64,000 nt of DNA, taken from contig NZ_BMND01000023.1 in assembly GCF_014646275.1 (NCBI RefSeq), positions 1 to 64,000 on the forward strand, read 5' to 3'. Under the pieces are notes generated by a model, which saw only the letters and a list, made by a program, of their open reading frames with translations, was not told the DNA's origin and did no database searches. This DNA comes from Streptomyces kronopolitis (GTDB lineage: Bacteria > Actinomycetota > Actinomycetes > Streptomycetales > Streptomycetaceae). A program made the position numbers and the translations under genes. The number at the start of each line of letters is the position of its first letter. Positions within the stretch are counted from its first letter, which is position 1. Below, in pieces: positions 59,780-64,000 of the stretch.

Positions 59780-59938
59780 ATGGCACCCATGGCGGACTCC
59801 CGAAACCCCGTGCCCCACGGCGCCCCGGCGGCCGTCGAGCGCCCGCGGCTCCCGCTGCTCGGCGCCTGCGGCTGCGGCCCCGGCTGCAGCTGCGGCTGCC
59901 AGTCGGGCGGGCCGTGCCAGTGCGGCGGCAGCTGCTAG
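59780..59938 (+). CDS. Metallothionein-like Cys-rich small protein
   Basis: A 52-residue protein. The first 29 residues are Pro/Ala-rich. The C-terminal 23 residues hold eight Cys (positions 30, 32, 36, 38, 40, 46, 48, 52) arranged as CxC and CxCxC, exactly the pattern used for metal-thiolate clusters. No signal peptide, so cytoplasmic. The start is chosen at MAPMADSR because AGGAGG lies nine bases upstream. It follows phoU by 157 bases on the same strand and ends at a strong terminator. Metal binding is inferred from Cys spacing; it does not match BmtA-type metallothioneins in detail. Confidence 0.75.
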   Translation: MAPMADSRNPVPHGAPAAVERPRLPLLGACGCGPGCSCGCQSGGPCQCGGSC

Positions 59939-59960
59939 CGACCCGACGGCACAGCGCGAC

Positions 59961-59998
59961 GGCGGCCCCGACCGGTTGATCCTCCGGTCGGGGCCGCC
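59961..59998 (+). terminator. Terminator of the Cys-rich protein gene
   Basis: A perfect 15-bp stem (59961-59975 with 59984-59998) with an eight-base loop, followed by CTTTT. Confidence 0.85.
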
Positions 59999-60063
59999 GC
60001 TTTTGCCGCCGTGGTGACGCCGCCCGGGGGGGTCGGCTCACCGGTCGCGGCGGTAGGTCCGCG

Positions 60064-60312
60064 TCACAGGCTGAGCGGCACCTGATGGATCTCGTCGGCC
60101 TTGTGGCCGGCGCGCTCGTGGACGCGCTGGACGGCGTCCGCCGAGGGCCCCTCCGACAGGCAGAAGACGTCGCCGGAGTCGGGGTCGGCCCAGGCGTGCT
60201 CGAAGTGCACGCCCTCCTGGGACTCGATGGCGAGGTCGGCCTGGTGCGCCGCGTTCAGCTGCTCGGCCGTGAGGCCCTCCATACCGCGGTGGATGTCCAT
60301 GAACTTGGGCAT
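60064..60312 (-). CDS. DUF4242 protein, SCO4226-like nickel-binding family
   Basis: An 82-residue ferredoxin-like alpha/beta protein: MPKFMDIHRGMEGLTAEQLNAAHQADLAIESQEGVHFEHAWADPDSGDVFCLSEGPSADAVQRVHERAG in order. It matches DUF4242, and its length and position near phoU match S. coelicolor SCO4226, described as a nickel-binding protein. Candidate ligands are His8, Asp6, His22 and His40. The start has GGAGG ten bases upstream. Convergent with the Cys-rich gene. Confidence 0.85.
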   Translation of the reverse strand: MPKFMDIHRGMEGLTAEQLNAAHQADLAIESQEGVHFEHAWADPDSGDVFCLSEGPSADAVQRVHERAGHKADEIHQVPLSL

Positions 60313-60673
60313 CTGTCTCATCCTCCAGATTGCGGACATGTGCCCCTCTTCCATGCTGCCCCCACCCGCCGGGTCGCGCTGTCGCGAGGGTGGATCAGCA
60401 CCCGGCGGCCACCCGAGCCCGACCGGCAGCGAGCCTTCCACCTGCGGGGGTGCCGCCGGCGGGGCAAAGTGCCCCATGTTTGGTGCTGACTTCGTCCTCC
60501 GCTCTTGGCAGTCTGAGACTCAAGGCGCCAAGTCGCAGCAGGAGATCGGGAAATGTACCCCGCGTGGTACGGACTTCCCGTCTGCCGGCGGGCAGCCTGG
60601 TACCGGGCACCCGCCCGGATAGGGGCCTCTGCTCCCAGGGAAGCCCTGGTGGCCGACTCGAGGAGGCAGCTCT
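60313..60673. other. Divergent region between DUF4242 gene and 51-aa gene
   Basis: About 360 bases, no called gene. Near 60477-60560 the sequence is less GC-rich (GACTTCGTCCTCCGCTCTTGGCAG, AGATCGGGAAATGTACC) and could hold a promoter for the downstream small gene. I see no clear operator. Confidence 0.35.
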
Positions 60674-60829
60674 ATGAGGTGGCTGGCCGTAGGGTCTGGA
60701 TCTGTCGTTGTCGCACTGTTCGTGCTGCGCATGGTCCTCCACCAGGTGCAGGCCTTTTGTGAGGATGCAGCTGTGGCTGTCCGTGCGTGGCGTGAGCTTG
60801 TACGTGTGGTGAGCGAACGTCGCCCCTGA
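60674..60829 (+). CDS. 51-residue single-helix membrane protein
   Basis: A 51-residue protein. Arg-Trp at the start leads into one hydrophobic helix (about residues 4-22, LAVGSGSVVVALFVLRMVL). An amphipathic, mostly helical cytoplasmic tail follows, with VAVRAWRELVRVVSERR at its basic C-terminus. It has a perfect AGGAGG nine bases before the ATG, and codon use is typical. It is too short for routine gene callers. No homolog recognised. Roles as a small membrane subunit or stress peptide are speculative. Confidence 0.6.
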   Translation: MRWLAVGSGSVVVALFVLRMVLHQVQAFCEDAAVAVRAWRELVRVVSERRP

Positions 60830-60918
60830 CCTCAGCCGATGACGGCCCGCTACGTCCACGCCCGCATGTGCGGCGGATGCTTGAGCCATTCATGGCCCAG
60901 AAGCGGCCCAGCTACAGC

Positions 60919-60962
60919 AAAAGGCCCCCGTCCCGCAAAGAAGTTGCAGGTCGGGGGCCTTC
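60919..60962 (-). terminator. gpm terminator
   Basis: AAGGCCCCCG...CGGGGGCCTT with an inner GCAA...TTGC helix; on the minus strand it ends in TTTTGC, 10 bases after the gpm stop. Confidence 0.85.
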
Positions 60963-60971
60963 TGGGGCGTG

Positions 60972-61733
60972 CTACTTCTTCTTTCCCTGGTTCTTCACTG
61001 CCTCGATGGCGGCCTTGGCGGCCTCCGGGTCGAGGTAGGTGCCGCCGGGGGTGACCGGACGGAAGTCGGCGTCCAGCTCGTAGGCGAGCGGGATGCCGGT
61101 GGGGATGTTCAGGCCGGCGATGTCCTCGTCGGAGATGCCGTCGAGGTGCTTGACCAGGGCGCGCAGGCTGTTGCCGTGGGCGGCGACCAGGACCGTCTTG
61201 CCGGCGCGGAGGTCCGGGACGATGCCGTCGAACCAGTACGGGAGCATCCGGACGACGACGTCCTTGAGGCACTCCGTCCGCGGGCGCAGCTCGGGCGGGA
61301 GGCCGGCGTAGCGCGGGTCGGAGAACTGGGAGTACTCGGCGTCGCGGTCGAGCGCCGGCGGCGGGGTGTCGTACGAGCGGCGCCAGAGCATGAACTGCTC
61401 CTCGCCGAACTCGGCCAGGGTCTGCGCCTTGTCCTTGCCCTGGAGCGCGCCGTAGTGGCGCTCGTTCAGGCGCCAGCTGCGGTGGACCGGGATCCAGTGG
61501 CGGTCGGCCGCCTCCAGGGACAGCTGCGCGGTGCGGATGGCGCGCTTCTGGAGCGAGGTGTGCACCACGTCGGGGAGCAGGCCGGCGTCCTTGAGCAGCT
61601 CTCCGCCGCGGACTGCCTCCTTCTCGCCCTTCTCGTTGAGATTGACGTCCACCCAGCCGGTGAACAGGTTCTTCGCATTCCACTCGCTCTCGCCGTGGCG
61701 GAGGAGGATCAGCTTGTACGGTGCGTCGGCCAT
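60972..61733 (-). CDS. gpmA: 2,3-bisphosphoglycerate-dependent phosphoglycerate mutase
   Basis: A 253-residue glycolytic enzyme interconverting 3- and 2-phosphoglycerate. The catalytic histidine is His13 in LLRHGESEWN. Other family blocks are LNERHYGALQGKDKAQTLAEFGEEQF, PPALDRDAEYSQFSDPRY, ECLKDVVVRMLPYW and VAAHGNSLRALVKHLDGISDEDI. C-terminal Lys-rich end (KNQGKKK). Monocistronic, as in other Streptomyces. Confidence 0.96.
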   Translation of the reverse strand: MADAPYKLILLRHGESEWNAKNLFTGWVDVNLNEKGEKEAVRGGELLKDAGLLPDVVHTSLQKRAIRTAQLSLEAADRHWIPVHRSWRLNERHYGALQGKDKAQTLAEFGEEQFMLWRRSYDTPPPALDRDAEYSQFSDPRYAGLPPELRPRTECLKDVVVRMLPYWFDGIVPDLRAGKTVLVAAHGNSLRALVKHLDGISDEDIAGLNIPTGIPLAYELDADFRPVTPGGTYLDPEAAKAAIEAVKNQGKKK

Positions 61734-61806
61734 GGCGTCGAGCGTAATCGAATCCCCGTCGGGGCCATGCGGGGGTCCAGGACCTGGGCTTTTGCGGCGA
61801 CAGAAC

Positions 61807-61846
61807 GCCGCCGGGACCCTGTCACGGGCCCCGGCGGCGTACCGCG
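61807..61846 (-). terminator. Hairpin between His-rich gene and gpm promoter
   Basis: CGCCGCCGGG...CCCGGCGGCG arms separated by about 14 bases lie downstream of the His-rich gene stop. It probably terminates that transcript before gpm. Confidence 0.6.
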
Positions 61847-61888
61847 CGGCTCAGCGCCTCAGTCGGTCACGAGGCGGCGGGAGTCGGT

Positions 61889-62179
61889 TCAGCGGAAGGA
61901 GTGCGCCATCGCTCCGCCGCCGGTGTGGATGCCACCGATCGGACGGTAGTGACGGTGGTGGTGACGACGGTGGTGGTGGTGCCTGCACTTGTGGTGGTGG
62001 CGACCCCAGCGGTGGTCGTCATCGCCTCTCCGGTGCTCGTCGTGACGGTAGCTCGACGCCGAGTACCCACCGTCCGTCTCACGGCCCTCGGCCGCGGACG
62101 AGGCGAGTGCGGTGGGAGCGGTGACCGCGAACACCGCGGTGATCACGGCTGAGGCGAACAAGGTACGGGCAGTGCGCAT
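61889..62179 (-). CDS. Small secreted His-rich protein
   Basis: A 96-residue protein. The signal peptide MRTARTLFASAVITAVFAVTAPTALA is cut near residue 26. The mature part of about 70 residues holds 16 His, clustered as HHH, HHHH, HHHRH, with Asp, Arg and one Cys. This composition implies binding of Ni2+, Zn2+ or Cu2+ outside the cell. AAAGGA lies eight bases before ATG. Not a known family that I recognise. Confidence 0.7.
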   Translation of the reverse strand: MRTARTLFASAVITAVFAVTAPTALASSAAEGRETDGGYSASSYRHDEHRRGDDDHRWGRHHHKCRHHHHRRHHHRHYRPIGGIHTGGGAMAHSFR

Positions 62180-62928
62180 AGGAGAGTTCCTTTCTGCCTA
62201 CTGCGAAGGGAGACACAGCGTGGGCCATCTGCATCACAGTAGTGATATGACCCACAGTCAGCCTTTATGTCACGTTTCCTCCGGCGGATGCTTACCCCAC
62301 GAGCGAAGGGCTGGGCTTTCCGGGTGGACTGGGGGCGTATTTGACCCATCAGGCCCAACGGCGCGCCGGGTTGGGGTTTGAGGCGGGTGTGGGGCATGCG
62401 TGGTGGCGGGGCGGTAGACCGGCCGGGCCGAGGGTGGCCGGGCGGTGGGCGGACGGGCGGTGGGCGGTGGGCGGCCGGGCAGCGAGCGTCGGACTGTGGG
62501 CGTCCTGATGTGGCGTCGGCCCGTGGCCTCCCTGACGGCCCCTCATATGCGGTCGGCGCCCACTCGCTCCCTTGCACCCCCTTCAGAATTCCTTCAGGAA
62601 TTCAGGACCTCTTCAGGAATTCAGAAATCCTTCAGATAAAGGGCCTTGGGGGTGCCGGATCCGGCTAGGAGGGGGGCGATAAATAACCCGCCGCATTCAG
62701 CGTGTTACCGAAAGAAACACTTGCGAGTAATTGACGGATCTTGCTTCAAATGGGCGATATTCCGGTGTTACGGTTCTGGCGAACTCCTGGCCGAGGTGCA
62801 CATCGGCCGTTCAGACGTGGCGTACCCCGGAGGCGCCCCGGTGCGTATGGCGGTGCCTGGACGGAGGACAGGGGTTTTTCCGGGGATGGGGCACACGGCT
62901 CGATCCCTGCACAGAAAGGAACGCGGAC
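62180..62928. other. Long regulatory region upstream of the 24-aa peptide gene
   Basis: About 750 bases. It includes low-complexity G-rich sequence (62390-62480), the CTTCAG repeats (62581-62635) and a lower-GC leader (62680-62780) with a possible promoter TTGACG (62731-62736) / CGATAT (62755-62760) with 18-base spacing. Open frames here look like shadows. Confidence 0.45.
62592..62635. repeat. 19-bp tandem repeats with CTTCAGGAATTCAG
   Basis: CTTCAGGAATTCAG occurs at 62592-62605 and 62611-62624, 19 bases apart, followed by another CTTCAG at 62630 and preceded by one at 62581. AT-rich and different from surrounding sequence; candidate regulator-binding array. Confidence 0.7.
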
Positions 62929-63003
62929 ATGGACTGGGTCAACTCCCTCGTCTCCACCATCGGCCCGATCATTTCCAGCCTGGTGACGCACTTCCTGGGC
63001 TAG
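62929..63003 (+). CDS. 24-residue amphipathic peptide gene
   Basis: Encodes 24 residues beginning MDWVNSLVSTIG and ending THFLG. It is strongly hydrophobic, Ser/Thr dotted and helix-prone with one Pro in the middle; net charge about -1. A good ribosome binding site AGAAAGGAA lies eight bases before ATG. A long low-GC leader precedes it and a 28-base perfect palindrome terminates it. The profile resembles leaderless membrane-active peptides (phenol-soluble modulin or leaderless bacteriocin type), but I recognise no homolog. A regulatory leader peptide is an alternative, yet the transcript apparently ends right after it. Confidence 0.6.
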   Translation: MDWVNSLVSTIGPIISSLVTHFLG

Positions 63004-63046
63004 GAATTTAAAGGCCGGGAGCCTGGAGGGTTTCCCGGTAGCAGGA

Positions 63047-63074
63047 GTGTGGGGCGGGATATCCCGCCCCACAC
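63047..63074. terminator. Bidirectional palindromic terminator
   Basis: GTGTGGGGCGGGAT meets its exact complement ATCCCGCCCCACAC, 28 bases, followed by TTCTCGTTTTC on the plus strand. It separates the convergent 24-aa gene and the YbjN gene. Confidence 0.85.
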
Positions 63075-63083
63075 TTCTCGTTT

Positions 63084-63587
63084 TCAGCCCTCCGGCTGTG
63101 TGCGGCCCCGGGTCAGGTGCGTGAAGGCGTCCAGATTGCGGGTGGATTCGCCGCGGGAGACGCGCCAGTCGTATTCCTTGCGGATGGCGGTGGCGAAGCC
63201 CATTTCGAGCAGGGTGTTGAAGCTGCCGTCGGCGTTCTCCAGGACCGTGCCCAGGAGGCGGTCGAGTTCGTCGGGGGTGACCGCGGCGAGCGGGAGTTTG
63301 CCGACGAGGTAGATGTCGCCGAGCTTGTCGATGGCGTAACTGACGCCGTACAGGCGGGTGTTGCGCTCCAGCAGCCAGCGGTGCACGGCCGCGTGGTTCT
63401 CGTCGGGGTGGCGTACGACGAAGGCGTTGAGGGAGAGGGAGTGCTTGCCGACGATGAGCGAGCAGGTCGTGGACAGCTTGCGGGTGCCGGGGAGTTTGAC
63501 GACATAGGTGCCGCCGGTGGGGCTCTCCCATTCCAGGCCGGCGTCGTCCAGGGCCGCCTCGATCACCACGCGCGCGTCATCAGCCAT
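63084..63587 (-). CDS. YbjN-domain protein
   Basis: A 167-residue soluble protein of the YbjN family: VVIEAALDDAGLEWESPTGGTYVVKLPGTRKLSTTCSLIVG, then SLNAFVVRHPDENHAAVHRWLLERNTRLYGVSYAIDKLGDIYLVGKLPL. The fold resembles type III secretion chaperones (CesT-like); function is unclear. It overlaps the end of mshA by eight bases, a conserved actinobacterial arrangement, so it is probably translated with it. Confidence 0.9.
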   Translation of the reverse strand: MADDARVVIEAALDDAGLEWESPTGGTYVVKLPGTRKLSTTCSLIVGKHSLSLNAFVVRHPDENHAAVHRWLLERNTRLYGVSYAIDKLGDIYLVGKLPLAAVTPDELDRLLGTVLENADGSFNTLLEMGFATAIRKEYDWRVSRGESTRNLDAFTHLTRGRTQPEG

Positions 63588-64000
63588 GCGGTGATCGTAG
63601 GTGACGGCGCTGCTCCTGCATCGCGGCGGTGTACACCTCGGCGGTCGCCGCGGCGGCGGTGTCCCAGCCGAAGGACTGGGCGTGCCGGGCGGCGTCGGTG
63701 CCCATGCGGGCGGGCAGCGCCGGGTCCGCGAGGAAGCGGCGCAGGGCGCGGGCGTAGTCGGCGGGGTCGTGGCCGGCGACGAGGAAGCCGCTGACGCCGT
63801 CGCGCACGGCCACCGGCAGGCCGCCGACCGCAGCCGCGACCACCGGGGTGCCGCACGCCTGGGCCTCGATGGCCACCAGCCCGAAGGACTCGCTGTACGA
63901 GGGCATGACCAGCACGGATGCGGCGCGGTACCAGTCGGCGAGCTGTTCCTGGCCGACCGGCGGGCGGAACTGCACGAGATCGGCGACGCCGAGCCGGGCG
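63580..64000 (-). CDS. mshA: D-inositol-3-phosphate glycosyltransferase MshA, C-terminal part
   Basis: Partial: the gene runs off the window end; the last 140 residues are visible. The GT-B C-terminal domain shows FRPPVGQEQLADWYRAASVLVMPSYSESFGLVAIEAQACGTPVVAAAVGGLPVAV, including the nucleotide-sugar E-x7-E motif (ESFGLVAIE). MshA catalyses the first step of mycothiol synthesis, transferring GlcNAc to 1L-myo-inositol 1-phosphate. The YbjN gene overlaps its 3' end, as usual in actinobacteria. Confidence 0.93.
   Translation of the reverse strand, partial: ARLGVADLVQFRPPVGQEQLADWYRAASVLVMPSYSESFGLVAIEAQACGTPVVAAAVGGLPVAVRDGVSGFLVAGHDPADYARALRRFLADPALPARMGTDAARHAQSFGWDTAAAATAEVYTAAMQEQRRHLRSPHG

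Noticed and set aside
62143..62577. A 144-codon minus-strand frame upstream of the His-rich gene
   Set aside because: Pro/Arg low-complexity, overlaps the start and signal peptide of the His-rich gene in another frame and has no supporting start signals.

Overview
The window is chromosomal DNA from a Streptomyces or very close relative. The DNA is very GC-rich with strong third-position GC bias. It carries typical Streptomyces genes: cdgB, msiK, mshA, the phoR-phoP/phoU divergon, CIRCE-controlled groEL2 without groES, and DasR-type operators. TTA codons are rare and confined to a few genes. From memory, the order groEL2-csp-thrC-otsA-otsB-nagK-nagA-cdgB-terD-msiK-rlmB-cysS-ispF-ispD-carD-phoPR-phoU-gpm-mshA matches the S. 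coelicolor SCO42xx to SCO43xx region. This is therefore conserved core chromosome with small accessory insertions. I see no insertion sequence, prophage, CRISPR array or large biosynthetic cluster.

Layout. 0-12.6 kb: a GT87-type membrane glycosyltransferase, a HelD-family RNA polymerase ATPase, cutC, an HD hydrolase, a large YVTN-propeller/Ig-repeat protein, an MFS exporter and small conserved genes. 13.1-16.9 kb: a regulator-murQ-murP operon for N-acetylmuramate uptake and cleavage. 17.6-22 kb: groEL2 (two CIRCE), a cold-shock gene, a CysO-like sulfur carrier and thrC behind a SAM-I riboswitch. 22-28 kb: gpgS, a GntR regulator facing a small TTA-containing gene, otsA, a CtaG-like protein and otsB. 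28.6-33.4 kb: an orphan sugar-binding lipoprotein, nagK, nagA and a PfkB kinase, with DasR-like sites. 33.5-44.4 kb: an I36 protease inhibitor, a CBM-like membrane protein, cdgB, flavin reductase, arfB, terD, an XRE/MetAP pair, a pentapeptide-repeat protein, an M24 peptidase and a NERD protein. 44.5-56.3 kb: tRNA-Thr(UGU), msiK, a nucleotidyltransferase, a DoxX protein, rlmB, cysS, ispF, ispD, carD and a lipoprotein. 56.4-64 kb: phoP-phoR and phoU around duplicated PHO-box arrays, then small Cys-rich, DUF4242 and His-rich proteins, gpm, a 24-residue peptide gene, a YbjN protein and the C-terminal part of mshA.

Common themes are amino-sugar and cell-wall recycling (murQP, nagK/nagA, msiK, likely under an RpiR-type regulator and DasR), trehalose/glucosylglycerate osmolytes (otsA, otsB, gpgS), phosphate control (phoRP/phoU), development (cdgB and four genes with bldA-dependent TTA codons), and possibly metal handling by small proteins between 59.7 and 62.2 kb. 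The most promising undescribed items are the 24-aa peptide gene at 62929-63003, a 51-aa membrane protein at 60674-60829, the metal-binding small-protein neighbourhood, the GntR/115-aa divergent module, and the SAM-I switch whose closing stem abuts the thrC ribosome binding site.
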